Positions 1 through 6,744 are shown, counted from the stretch's first letter. The stretch is 9,410 bases of DNA from Dehalococcoidia bacterium (GCA_030744635.1 JASLQE010000326.1:1-9410); one strand, 5' to 3'. Numbers and translations are program-made. The notes: generated by a model from the letters alone, not told the origin.

Positions 1-775
1 CCCGCCGGAGGTCTGCCAGCAGTGCCTCGTCCCAGCCCTCCACCTCTATATCCACCACCAGTCCCTGGGTGCCCAGGGCCTGCCCCAACTCGGCCACCGT
101 GCCCAGTGCCACCATCCGGCCACGGGACATTATGCCCACCCGCCGACACACCTGCTGCACCTGGTGCAACTGGTGTGAAGAGATTACCACCGTAATCCCC
201 TGCTCGTGGCTGAGGCGCTGGATAAGGTCCATGACCCGGCTTATTCCCTCCTGGTCCAGCCCCAAAGTAGGCTCGTCCAGGAAAACCACCCGGGGTTCTT
301 TCACCACGATATCGGCTATGGCCAGGCGCTGACGCATACCACGGGAGAACTGGCCGACTTTCTTATCCGCCACCTCCCCCAGGCCCACATAGTCCATGGC
401 CCGGTGAATGGCCTCCTCGGCCTGGTGCCGGGGTATGCGGTTAAGGCGGGCTGTATACATCAGGTTCTGGCGGGCGGAGAGGTCTTCGTAGAAGCCCACG
501 CTCTCAGGCACATATCCTGCTATGCGCTTCACTTGGATGGGTTCACGAGTGGCGTCGTGACCCCACACCAGTGCCTCCCCCAAAGTAGGCTCGGTAAGAC
601 CCAGCCACATCAGAATGGTAGTTGTCTTGCCCGAACCGTTGGGGCCCAAAAAGCCGAACACCTCCCCCGGCTCAATGGCCAACTCCAACCCATCCACAGC
701 AACAAATCCGTCGTAGTGTTTGGTGAGCCTGCGGGCCTCAATGGCTCGGGGGCCTTGGGGGGCCTGCGTGGTCAT
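1..775 (-). CDS. ABC transporter ATP-binding protein (C-terminus cut by window edge)
   Basis: This is the cytoplasmic ATPase subunit of an ABC transporter; ATP binding and hydrolysis would drive a membrane partner not present here. I translated 258 codons from the ATG at 775 down to the left edge with no stop. Visible motifs are Walker A GPNGSGKT (residues 44-51), a Q-loop region reading YVPES with Glu91 where Gln is usual, a signature FSRGMRQRL (143-151), Walker B VVFLDEPT (163-170) and the H-loop His201 in SSHQL. The SRGM signature and the Glu in the Q-loop are common in CcmA/ABC-2 type exporters. Its start overlaps the stop of the upstream gene by 4 nt (ATGA), so translation is probably coupled and both are read from one mRNA. 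The permease is likely encoded beyond position 1. The substrate cannot be told from the sequence. Confidence 0.93.
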   Translation of the reverse strand, partial: MTTQAPQGPRAIEARRLTKHYDGFVAVDGLELAIEPGEVFGFLGPNGSGKTTTILMWLGLTEPTLGEALVWGHDATREPIQVKRIAGYVPESVGFYEDLSARQNLMYTARLNRIPRHQAEEAIHRAMDYVGLGEVADKKVGQFSRGMRQRLAIADIVVKEPRVVFLDEPTLGLDQEGISRVMDLIQRLSHEQGITVVISSHQLHQVQQVCRRVGIMSRGRMVALGTVAELGQALGTQGLVVDIEVEGWDEALLADLRR

Positions 776-1977
776 CTGCGTCCCAAACGTACCAGCACCC
801 CGCCAAGGGCCGCCAGTACCACCACCACTATAGCCAAGCCAACCCACCCCCACACCGTGGTGGCCAGTACCGTAACCCTCAACTCCACATCATCACTGGC
901 CAGCATGCTCGAGGCCGCTATAGTAAGAGAGTAGTCCCCGGGAATTGCCTTGTCCGGGGCCGTAATCTCCAGGTTTATCTCCCGAGGCTCTTGGGGGTCC
1001 AGGGTATCCATCCTTTCAGACGAGAATGTAACCTGCCATCCTTCAGGTTTACCAGCAAAGAAGTTGATGTCCGATAGCTGAGCCGAGCCGCCGTTGGCCA
1101 CTATCATGGTAAAGGGTGACGCCTGCCCGGCGGTAACCTTGGTATTGAGCCGGCCGGTGGCGGTGCCCAGCAAAATGTCATAGGTGCCAGTAACTACCGC
1201 CTGAAGCCCCATCTCGGCCTCTACATCGCCCGAGCGTACGGCCACCGTAATTGGGAAGGTGCCTGCCCCGACCCCCGGTGGCGGGATGGCCGAGACCTTC
1301 AGGCCCTGGGTCCGTCCCGATTTCATGCTGATAGTGGATACCTGTTTCCTATCGAACTCGGGCTCGAAGCCAATCTGCCAGCCCTCCGGGGCAACCGAGA
1401 GCAGCTCGAAGGTAAGGTCCTCACCGGTGTCGTTGCGCACATCCACCTTGAACTCAAATGCCGTGCCTGAGGCAGCGGGTAGCACGGGGAACTGGGCTTC
1501 TATATTCACGCCGCCCGAAGCCTCTTCACCCCCAACGAACACCGCTATCCGCAACGATGCCGTAGCCCCGCCCTCCGTAGTAGCGTTGATGGTGAAGGTG
1601 TGGCCCCCCGGCTTCACCCCTCTGGTGGGCTGGGCCCGGAACTGGAGCTCAGCCTTGTTTGTTTGCTCCTCCGCCTCGACATCCAGAGCCGTCAGATATA
1701 TCTGTCTAACCTCCAGTCGGGGGAAGTCCCGCTCTACTACAGCCGTCCAACCCTCCGGAACTGACGGTATACTCAAGGCAACCGTCTGGGCCGTACCCGA
1801 TAGGTTCTCAACCGTAAGAGGGAGCTTTACCTCCTCACCCCGGTCTACGGCCACACTGAGAAAGGGAGCGGTCATCCTGAGTTGCTGCCCGGCGACGGCC
1901 GCCGGCGCCAGCACCCAGCCCATAACCGCAAGCAGCAACGCCATGCGCAACCAGACAGTAAATGGAAGCCTTTTCAT
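772..1977 (-). CDS. Secreted, C-terminally membrane-anchored protein with three NEW3/Ig-like repeats
   Basis: This is a predicted extracytoplasmic protein held by one C-terminal helix. From the chosen start it has 401 residues. It begins with a signal peptide (MKR, a hydrophobic core, then an AVA-G cleavage site near residue 29). Three Ig-like segments of about 115 residues follow, each marked by a PEGW motif (about residues 74, 197 and 311). A transmembrane helix (about 376-397) and a basic RLGRR tail end the protein. This layout matches COG1470/NEW3-domain membrane proteins, often found next to ABC exporters. The ATG at 1977 was chosen because GAGG lies 9 nt upstream. In-frame ATGs at 1995 and 1998 have no ribosome site, and the signal peptide fits the later start. 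A consensus promoter lies at 2022-2050, and the ABC ATPase follows with a 4-nt overlap. The protein may bind or present the transported substrate outside the cell; that role is inferred. Confidence 0.85.
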   Translation of the reverse strand: MKRLPFTVWLRMALLLAVMGWVLAPAAVAGQQLRMTAPFLSVAVDRGEEVKLPLTVENLSGTAQTVALSIPSVPEGWTAVVERDFPRLEVRQIYLTALDVEAEEQTNKAELQFRAQPTRGVKPGGHTFTINATTEGGATASLRIAVFVGGEEASGGVNIEAQFPVLPAASGTAFEFKVDVRNDTGEDLTFELLSVAPEGWQIGFEPEFDRKQVSTISMKSGRTQGLKVSAIPPPGVGAGTFPITVAVRSGDVEAEMGLQAVVTGTYDILLGTATGRLNTKVTAGQASPFTMIVANGGSAQLSDINFFAGKPEGWQVTFSSERMDTLDPQEPREINLEITAPDKAIPGDYSLTIAASSMLASDDVELRVTVLATTVWGWVGLAIVVVVLAALGGVLVRLGRR

Positions 1978-2021
1978 GGAATCATACCTCACCATCATTG
2001 CAATTATTTTAAAGTAAATCT

Positions 2022-2050
2022 AATATGGGACTCTCGCCACACCCTGTCAA
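2022..2050 (-). promoter_or_regulatory. Sigma70-type promoter for the NEW3/ABC operon
   Basis: Read on the minus strand, a perfect TTGACA (-35, 2050-2045) is followed by a 17-bp spacer and CATATT (-10, 2027-2022, 4 of 6 to consensus). Transcription would start near 2015, about 38 nt before the chosen ATG at 1977. Confidence 0.6.
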
Positions 2051-2218
2051 GGGGGGGATATAGCGACCGCCATTACCGACCTTCTTTACCCACACACCTA
2101 CCCGGTAACAACCTCAGGGGTTATGCTACCGCACCCCCCGCGGACCTAGGGGTCCCGTTCGCCAGGCTGTACGGCGACAATTGTGGAAAGGAAAACCCGT
2201 TATCGACCGGTATATTTC
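2051..2218. other. Intergenic stretch with no recognised gene
   Basis: This gap separates the 71-aa gene from the promoter of the NEW3 gene. It holds a small inverted repeat GGACC-TAGG-GGTCC (2142-2155) and a run of seven G at 2051-2057 directly next to the -35 box. I see no tRNA, riboswitch or supported ORF. Plus-strand frames crossing it have no ribosome site and no recognisable protein. Confidence 0.5.
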
Positions 2219-2434
2219 TCAAGGGGCTATATACCCCTGCTGAGTCAGGAATTCACGCACGGCCTCCGGATTGGGCATTACGCGGGAGCCCAGGGCATCC
2301 AGGGCGTCCACGACCTCATCCGCAGCATTGCTGGCAAAAGCCAGGTCCACACAGTCCGCGCGGTCCACTTTGCCTTTGAAAGAATATGCCTGCTCTACAA
2401 ACGGGAGCACGCTTTCCCAGGACGGCAACGCCAT
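2219..2434 (-). CDS. Small DUF2795-like protein
   Basis: This is a 71-residue soluble, acidic protein. The core at about residues 23-64 (RADCVDLAF, then ADEVVDALDALGSR, then NPEAVREFL) resembles the DUF2795 fold, a small helical domain with an 'EVLDALE.LPDREY.SPADV'-like pattern. The match was made by eye and is moderate. The gene looks real: GAGGTG sits 7 nt before the ATG, and a textbook extended -10 promoter lies at 2482-2490. Its function is not known for the family. A short hairpin, AGGGG-N7-CCCCT on the plus strand (2222-2238), overlaps the stop codon and may mark the 3' end, though it is too weak to call a terminator. Confidence 0.72.
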   Translation of the reverse strand: MALPSWESVLPFVEQAYSFKGKVDRADCVDLAFASNAADEVVDALDALGSRVMPNPEAVREFLTQQGYIAP

Positions 2435-2481
2435 AGTCTAACACCTCGCTAACGAATCAATGTCAGAGGAAACCAGCGGTC

Positions 2482-2490
2482 ATTATATCA
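2482..2490 (-). promoter_or_regulatory. Extended -10 promoter of the DUF2795-like gene
   Basis: On the minus strand the sequence reads TGATATAAT, a perfect TGnTATAAT extended -10. No good -35 is present 16-18 bp upstream, which is usual for extended -10 promoters. The predicted start is near 2475, giving a leader of about 40 nt. Confidence 0.6.
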
Positions 2491-2560
2491 TAGGCCAGGT
2501 GCCGTACACTAACCAGGCCCCCTTTCCCCCCGTGGAGCGGAGATATCGCCCAAGCCCAGC

Positions 2561-3331
2561 TTACCCCTCCTGTATATAGTCCATGAGCTGCCGGTAGCGC
2601 TCCGGCATCTCCGCCTGGAAGCGCATATAAGCGGGTATGGGATAGCGCTGTAGCCCGCTCTTGTGGCCGGTCTCCAGCCCTTTTACCACCTCATCCGCCA
2701 GTGACCAGGGCATGGTAAAGGCCATCTCGTGGTCCTGGGCCAGGCCGAAGATGCGGTCCCCGTTGCAGGGCAGCACGAAATGGCACTCTTCGCTGACCAT
2801 GGGGTGGGTTATAAGGTCGGCGCAGTCCATGCCTCCGGAGGCGGTAGCCTCTACGGTCCCACCACGGAAGAATACCGCACCCTGCACCAGGCGCATTACC
2901 TGTGCCGAGTTGCCGTAGACGATGACCACATGCGGCTCGAAGGCGGCATTGGTGATGGGGGCGAACACAATGTACTTGTAGCTCCCATAGTCCAGACGCT
3001 TGATGCTGGCATGTGCGGTGCTGGCCGCCTCCTTGGAGGGGAAGGGGCCGGGGTAATCGCCGCTGAGGAACCCGTCCTTGGGCGGGTGGAACCCCATGGT
3101 CAGCGCCCCATAGGGACAGGTCTGGTCTTCCGTGCCCATGGCGATGGTCCACCCATAGCGGCGCGCGGTGCCCCACGCCTGGCACGCCGGCATGGTGCCT
3201 CCCAGGTCTTTCACCGGACGGCGTGCCCTGGGGGGTAGCTCCTGCTCATTCTCCATCATACGCACCGCCAGGGGGAAGGTCTGGGGCCTCACATAGAGGT
3301 TCAGTGCTTCGTTAAACTGTGCCAGGTCCAC
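2561..3331 (-). CDS. DUF169 family protein
   Basis: This 256-residue protein has the look of the DUF169 (COG2043) family of uncharacterised proteins. Visible marks are MPACQAW (Cys50), QTCPYGA (Cys72), the glycine-rich region near 79-95, GMDCADLI (Cys170) and further cysteines at 183 and 189. There is no signal peptide or membrane segment, so it is probably cytoplasmic. The five cysteines could serve metal or cofactor binding, but that is inference. Translation starts at GTG (3331), because AAAGGAG lies 4 nt upstream and no ATG is available nearby. It has its own promoter at 3362-3390 and is divergent from the dsrE-crotonase-thiolase operon, so it may belong to the same physiology. The biochemical role of the family is unknown to me. 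Confidence 0.87.
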   Translation of the reverse strand: MDLAQFNEALNLYVRPQTFPLAVRMMENEQELPPRARRPVKDLGGTMPACQAWGTARRYGWTIAMGTEDQTCPYGALTMGFHPPKDGFLSGDYPGPFPSKEAASTAHASIKRLDYGSYKYIVFAPITNAAFEPHVVIVYGNSAQVMRLVQGAVFFRGGTVEATASGGMDCADLITHPMVSEECHFVLPCNGDRIFGLAQDHEMAFTMPWSLADEVVKGLETGHKSGLQRYPIPAYMRFQAEMPERYRQLMDYIQEG

Positions 3332-3361
3332 AAGGCTCCTTTCGTCGTTTCAGATACAGTT

Positions 3362-3390
3362 AGTATAGCACAGCACCCCCCCTCTGGCAG
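3362..3390 (-). promoter_or_regulatory. Promoter of the DUF169 gene
   Basis: On the minus strand CTGCCA (-35, 3390-3385, 4 of 6) precedes a 17-bp spacer and TATACT (-10, 3367-3362). The -10 is preceded by TGC, making an extended -10. Transcription would start near 3355, about 24 nt before the GTG start. Confidence 0.58.
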
Positions 3391-3427
3391 GTATTACAGC
3401 GCGGTCGCAACTCCAAGATTTCTGGTC

Positions 3428-3457
3428 TTGTCCCTCGCGTTAGCCATGGGATATAAT
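3428..3457 (+). promoter_or_regulatory. Promoter of the DsrE-crotonase-thiolase operon
   Basis: TTGTCC (-35, 3428-3433, 4 of 6), an 18-bp spacer and a perfect TATAAT (-10, 3452-3457) precede the DsrE-family gene. The predicted start near 3464 gives a leader of about 25 nt containing AGGAGGTG (3476-3483). Confidence 0.6.
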
Positions 3458-3488
3458 TTGGCCGATCGAACCGATAGGAGGTGGACGA

Positions 3489-3917
3489 ATGGACATAGTG
3501 TTTATCTGCCGCGATGCCCTGGCCAGTTCCCTGCTGAGCAACATCCTGCTGGCCATGGAGGCCCAGAAAGCAGGGAAAAAGACGGCCGTGCTCTTCACCG
3601 AAGAAGCACTGAACGCCCTCGACGGTGGGGTGTTCTTATGGCCCCATGGGCTGCAGGGACAGCGGACCAGGCTGATAATGGCGGGCAACGCCGTAAGCAT
3701 GGACATACCCGTGATGCTCAGGGGCCAGGGGCGGCAGGTGAACGCCCATGGCATGGTGGAGAAGGCCAGGGAAGCCGGTGTGGCCATGTACGCCTGCCCC
3801 GCCTGGACCAAGCTCCTGAGCATGAGCGGTAACCTTCCTGCCGGCATTGCCGAGATGGACCTGGATACGGCCCTCAAGACCCTGGGCGAGGCCAAACAGG
3901 TCATCGGAAGCTTTTGA
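3489..3917 (+). CDS. DsrE-family (DsrE/TusD-like) small cytoplasmic protein
   Basis: This 142-residue protein has the alpha/beta layout of the DsrE/F family: an N-terminal strand (MDIVFIC), a helix (LLSNILLAMEAQKAGK), a second strand (TAVLFT) and a late strand VAMYACPAW with Cys103. The C-terminus reads LGEAKQVIGSF. Family members act in sulfur relay (TusBCD, DsrEFH) through a reactive cysteine, or have unknown roles. Here Cys103 is the likely reactive residue, with a second cysteine at position 7. No other sulfur-relay genes are visible. The ATG at 3489 has AGGAGGTG 5 nt upstream. The crotonase gene starts 16 nt after its stop, so they are co-transcribed. Its job next to CoA-thioester enzymes is unexplained. 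Confidence 0.82.
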   Translation: MDIVFICRDALASSLLSNILLAMEAQKAGKKTAVLFTEEALNALDGGVFLWPHGLQGQRTRLIMAGNAVSMDIPVMLRGQGRQVNAHGMVEKAREAGVAMYACPAWTKLLSMSGNLPAGIAEMDLDTALKTLGEAKQVIGSF

Positions 3918-3933
3918 GGGAAAGGAGACAAAT

Positions 3934-4815
3934 ATGGCCTGGACTAACTGGGAAAAGGTAGCCGGAGACGGCCTGGATTTCACCGACCTTATCTATGAGA
4001 AGAAATACCACACCGAATACGAGGGCGGCCAGGCCCGGGTCCTGGTTAACCGCGCCGACAAGTACAACGCATTCACCGGCCACACCATGGACGAGATGTT
4101 CCGCGCTTTCTACGACGCCAGCCACGACCCCATGATTGGGTTGGTGGTGCTGAGCGGGGTGGGCGACCACTTCGGCACCGGCGGGGATGTGGAGTGGGAG
4201 CAGTGGGGCCTCCGGGAGCAGTTCTACTGGCGCTCCGCCCCCAACAGGGTTGTCCGCACCTGCCGCAAGCCCGTTGTCGCCGCCGTTAAAGGTTTCTGCA
4301 TAGGCGGCAGCCACCATCTGGCCTACTGCTGTGATTTCACCATCGCCGCCGATACGGCCATCTTCGGCCAGAACGGGCCCCGCATCTCCAGCCCCGCCGA
4401 CGGCTTCATCATGCCCTACCTTGTCCGCGTGGTGGGCGCTAAGAAGGCCCGGGAGATATGGATGCTGTGCCGCCGCTACACGGCCTCTGAGGCCCTCGCC
4501 ATGGGGCTGTGCAACACCGTGGTGCCCCTGGACCGGCTGGAGGACGAGGTGGACCAGTGGGCGTCGGAGATGCTCACTCTTTCACCAGGCTGCTTGGAAG
4601 TGCTGAAGGCATCCTATGACTGGGAGCTGGATACCATGCCTCAGTTGGGGAACATCGCCAACTGGCTCCATCCCGACTACTTCGATACGCCCGAGGGTAA
4701 GGAGGGCGCTACCGCTTTTATGGAGAAACGCGAGCCCCAATTCTGGAAGATACGAAAGGCCGAGGCCGACGTCCGCAAGAAGGCTATGGAGATGATGGAG
4801 AAAGGGGAGGGGTGA
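3934..4815 (+). CDS. Enoyl-CoA hydratase/isomerase (crotonase) family protein, MenB/BadI-like
   Basis: This 293-residue crotonase-superfamily enzyme should act on a CoA thioester in the cytoplasm. Oxyanion-hole segments are visible at HFGTGGD (79-85) and CIGGSHHLA (122-130). The stretch GAKKAREIWMLCRRY (168-182), followed by MGLCNTVVPL, closely resembles DHNA-CoA synthase (MenB) and 2-ketocyclohexanecarboxyl-CoA hydrolase (BadI). The C-terminal PEGKEGATAFMEKREP also matches these families. By remembered alignment, two catalytic positions differ: the MenB Asp163 position is Ala155 (with Asp156 next to it) and the Tyr258 position is Phe250. MenB or BadI activity therefore cannot be assumed. The ATG at 3934 was chosen because AAAGGAG lies 6 nt upstream; an upstream in-frame ATG at 3847 falls inside the DsrE gene. 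The thiolase downstream suggests acyl-CoA degradation. Confidence 0.88.
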   Translation: MAWTNWEKVAGDGLDFTDLIYEKKYHTEYEGGQARVLVNRADKYNAFTGHTMDEMFRAFYDASHDPMIGLVVLSGVGDHFGTGGDVEWEQWGLREQFYWRSAPNRVVRTCRKPVVAAVKGFCIGGSHHLAYCCDFTIAADTAIFGQNGPRISSPADGFIMPYLVRVVGAKKAREIWMLCRRYTASEALAMGLCNTVVPLDRLEDEVDQWASEMLTLSPGCLEVLKASYDWELDTMPQLGNIANWLHPDYFDTPEGKEGATAFMEKREPQFWKIRKAEADVRKKAMEMMEKGEG

Positions 4816-4881
4816 CCGCCGGCACCTGAGACTATTTTAACTATGGCAACGATGTAAGAAGTGGTACAACTACTGGGGGTA

Positions 4882-4940
4882 GGTCACCCCTCTCCCTGGT
4901 GGGAGTGGGGTGACCAAGGGGGTGAGGGTGATACACCCCC
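4882..4940 (+). repeat. Double hairpin in the crotonase-thiolase gap
   Basis: The first hairpin (4882-4915) pairs GGTCACCCC with GGGGTGACC and, inside a single T-T mismatch, CTCCC with GGGAG around a TGGT loop: 14 base pairs in all. The second hairpin (4918-4940) pairs GGGGGTG with CACCCCC around a 9-nt loop. It ends one or two bases before the thiolase ribosome site AAAGGAGG (4942-4949). There is no T-run after either, so simple termination is unlikely. It could be an intergenic palindromic (REP-like) repeat, an mRNA stabiliser or a translational control element. Confidence 0.75.
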
Positions 4941-4953
4941 CAAAGGAGGCGTT

Positions 4954-6117
4954 ATGCGGGAAGTAGTGGTCATCGGTGTGGGCATGCACCCCTTCGGCAA
5001 GTATCTGGAAAAGGGCCTCAAGGAGCTGGGCCGGGAGGCGGCGTGGAAGGCCATTGAGGACGCCGGGGTCTCCCTGCCGGACATCCAGGTGGCCTATGTC
5101 AGCAACGCCCTAGCCGGGCTTATCACCGGCCAGGAGGGGGTGCGGGGCGAGGTGGTGCTGAGGGACGCCGGTTTCTCGGGAATCCCCATCATCAATGTGG
5201 AGAACGCCTGCGCCTCCGCCTCCACCGCCTTCCGGGGGGCCTGGATGGAGGTGGCCTGCGGCATGGCCGATGTGGCCCTGGCCCTGGGGGTGGAAAAGCT
5301 CTATAGCCTGGACACCCGCCAGTCAATCAAGGCCCTCGCCGCCGATAGCGACCTGGAGCTGGGGCGGCTGGGCTTCCAGTTCACCTCCTACTACGCCATG
5401 GAGCTGAAGAAGTATATGCAGCGCAGCGGGGCCACCAGGGAGCACTTCGCCCAAGTGGTGGTCAAGAACAGCCACAACGGCTCCCTGAACCCTCACGCCC
5501 AGCACCGCCGCCCGCTGAGCCTGGAGGAGGTACTGGGCTCCCGTGTCATCGCGGATCCCCTCACCCTCTACATGTGCTCCTCCATGGCGGACGGGGCGGC
5601 GGCCGCCATCCTGTGCGCCAGAGAGGTGGCCCACAAGTTTACCTCAGGCCCGTTGGTGGAAGTTGCCACCTGCTGCTTGCGCTCCAGCATGTTCCGCAGA
5701 CCCGGGGAGGAGACCGAGTCCAGCACCACCATCACCGTCAAGCAGGCCTATGAACTGGCCGGTGTGGGCCCCGAAAACATAGATGTGATTGAGGTCCACG
5801 ACGCCATGGCCCCGGCGGAGCTGATGATTTACGAAGAGCTGGGCCTGTGCGGCCCCAACGAAGGCCCCATGCTCATAGAGGAAGGCGCTACCACCTTGAA
5901 GGGACGCATCCCGGTGAACCCCTCCGGCGGCCTGGCCGCTAAAGGGCACCCGGTGGGGGCCACAGGTCTGGCACAGATATCGGAAATAGTGTGGCACCTC
6001 CGGGGGCAGGCCGGTGCCCGTCAGGTGGAGGGGGCCAAGGTGGGCATGGTACACAATGTGGGCGGCTTCGTGGAGTGGGACAACGCCGCCAACACCATCA
6101 CCATCCTCAAGCGGTAG
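4954..6117 (+). CDS. SCP2-type thiolase (acetyl-CoA acetyltransferase-like)
   Basis: This 387-residue thiolase-superfamily enzyme would cleave or form a 3-ketoacyl-CoA in the cytoplasm. The nucleophile is Cys87 in NACASAS. His332 in GHPVGATG is the second conserved catalytic residue. The third motif reads HDAMAPAE (282-289), where SCP2-type thiolases usually have HDCF. The C-terminal HNVGG (367-371) replaces the CxG of classical thiolases. The usual second cysteine is therefore missing from both known places. This type often needs a small DUF35/OB-fold partner, which is not visible here. The ATG at 4954 has AGGAGG 4 nt upstream; a GTG at 4861 would extend the protein through the hairpin region and has no thiolase-like sequence, so it was rejected. 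It is probably the third gene of the operon, 138 nt after the crotonase. Confidence 0.9.
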   Translation: MREVVVIGVGMHPFGKYLEKGLKELGREAAWKAIEDAGVSLPDIQVAYVSNALAGLITGQEGVRGEVVLRDAGFSGIPIINVENACASASTAFRGAWMEVACGMADVALALGVEKLYSLDTRQSIKALAADSDLELGRLGFQFTSYYAMELKKYMQRSGATREHFAQVVVKNSHNGSLNPHAQHRRPLSLEEVLGSRVIADPLTLYMCSSMADGAAAAILCAREVAHKFTSGPLVEVATCCLRSSMFRRPGEETESSTTITVKQAYELAGVGPENIDVIEVHDAMAPAELMIYEELGLCGPNEGPMLIEEGATTLKGRIPVNPSGGLAAKGHPVGATGLAQISEIVWHLRGQAGARQVEGAKVGMVHNVGGFVEWDNAANTITILKR

Positions 6118-6199
6118 ATTAGAGCCATCCAGCGGCGAGGTGGTTGAGACTTTGTATGTGAACTCAAAGAAGGCAAAACGCGCCGGAAAAGGCGGGCGA

Positions 6200-6219
6200 C
6201 CCCCCGAATAATCGGGGGG
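6200..6219. terminator. Probable bidirectional terminator between thiolase and hsp20
   Basis: A perfect 8-bp stem, CCCCCCGA with TCGGGGGG, closes a 4-nt loop (ATAA). It lies in the gap between two convergent genes, 82 nt after the thiolase stop and 26 nt from the hsp20 stop. There is no clear T-run on either side, so its activity as an intrinsic terminator is inferred from stem strength and position. Confidence 0.6.
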
Positions 6220-6245
6220 CCGCACTGCTCATCGGGAAGGGGTTA

Positions 6246-6716
6246 CTACTTCTTCTTGCCTTCTACCAGGCCCTTGGCCTTCACCTTGATAATCTTGGGC
6301 TTAATCTCCTCCGCCTTGGGAATAGTCAGGGTCAGGACACCGTCCTCAAAGACGGCCTCGGCCTGGTCGCCCCGCAGGCCCTCAGGAAGGGACACAATGC
6401 GGGCATAGGTCCCGCGGTGCCACTCCCGGCGCAGGTAGCTCTCGTCCTTAACTTCACCCTCCTCCTTGGAGCTGGCACTGATCCTGAGGGAGTTGCCGTC
6501 AATGCTGATTTCTACATCCTCGGGCCTGACACCAGGCAGCACAGCCCTTGCCACCACAGCCTCCGGCGTATGGTAGACATCCAGGGGGAAATAGCGACCA
6601 TCGGCCTCCGCCTCCCGCAGGCGCAGGGGCCGGAAAAAGCCGTCATCAAACAGCCTCTCCATGGCGTGCCTCAGGCCTACCATCTCCCTGACGGGCTCCC
6701 ATCTTACGATATTCAT
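6246..6716 (-). CDS. hsp20: Small heat shock protein, Hsp20/alpha-crystallin family
   Basis: This 156-residue ATP-independent holdase would bind unfolding proteins in the cytoplasm and pass them to DnaK/ClpB systems. The N-terminus (MNIVRWEPVREM, then MERLFDD) is typical of bacterial Hsp20. The alpha-crystallin domain spans about residues 46-134, including LPGVRPEDVEI and the family signature AVFEDGVLTLTIPK (121-134). The tail carries an IKV (143-145), fitting the I-x-I/V motif used in oligomer assembly, and ends in basic residues. The length is normal. AGGAGGTG lies 4 nt before the ATG. It is transcribed away from dnaJ from a consensus promoter at 6771-6800 that closely resembles the dnaJ promoter, so the two are probably induced together by heat. 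Confidence 0.95.
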   Translation of the reverse strand: MNIVRWEPVREMVGLRHAMERLFDDGFFRPLRLREAEADGRYFPLDVYHTPEAVVARAVLPGVRPEDVEISIDGNSLRISASSKEEGEVKDESYLRREWHRGTYARIVSLPEGLRGDQAEAVFEDGVLTLTIPKAEEIKPKIIKVKAKGLVEGKKK

Positions 6717-6744
6717 CCAACACCTCCTAAAAATATTGTCGTTT

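Noticed and set aside
206..934. 242-aa plus-strand open frame
   Set aside because: It lies antisense to the ABC ATPase, which has all its motifs on the minus strand; the plus-strand translation shows no family features and no ribosome site.
1978..1998. Earlier ATG starts (1998, 1995) for the NEW3 protein
   Set aside because: No ribosome site precedes them, while GAGG lies 9 nt before the ATG at 1977, which also gives a cleaner signal peptide.
2142..2155. GGACC-TAGG-GGTCC inverted repeat
   Set aside because: Only 5 bp, no T-run and no link to a promoter; likely chance.
1882..2452. Plus-strand frames of 165 and 89 aa across the gap and the DUF2795-like gene
   Set aside because: No supporting ribosome site or recognisable protein; the minus-strand gene has promoter, ribosome site and family resemblance.
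3847..3933. Upstream ATG extending the crotonase by 29 residues
   Set aside because: The extension overlaps the DsrE gene, whereas the ATG at 3934 has AAAGGAG at good spacing and a normal N-terminus.
4861..4953. GTG start extending the thiolase by 31 residues
   Set aside because: The extra residues are translated from the hairpin region, do not resemble thiolases, and lack a ribosome site.
6014..6211. 65-aa plus-strand frame ending in the inverted repeat
   Set aside because: Mostly out-of-frame thiolase sequence; no ribosome site, and its end lies in the probable terminator.
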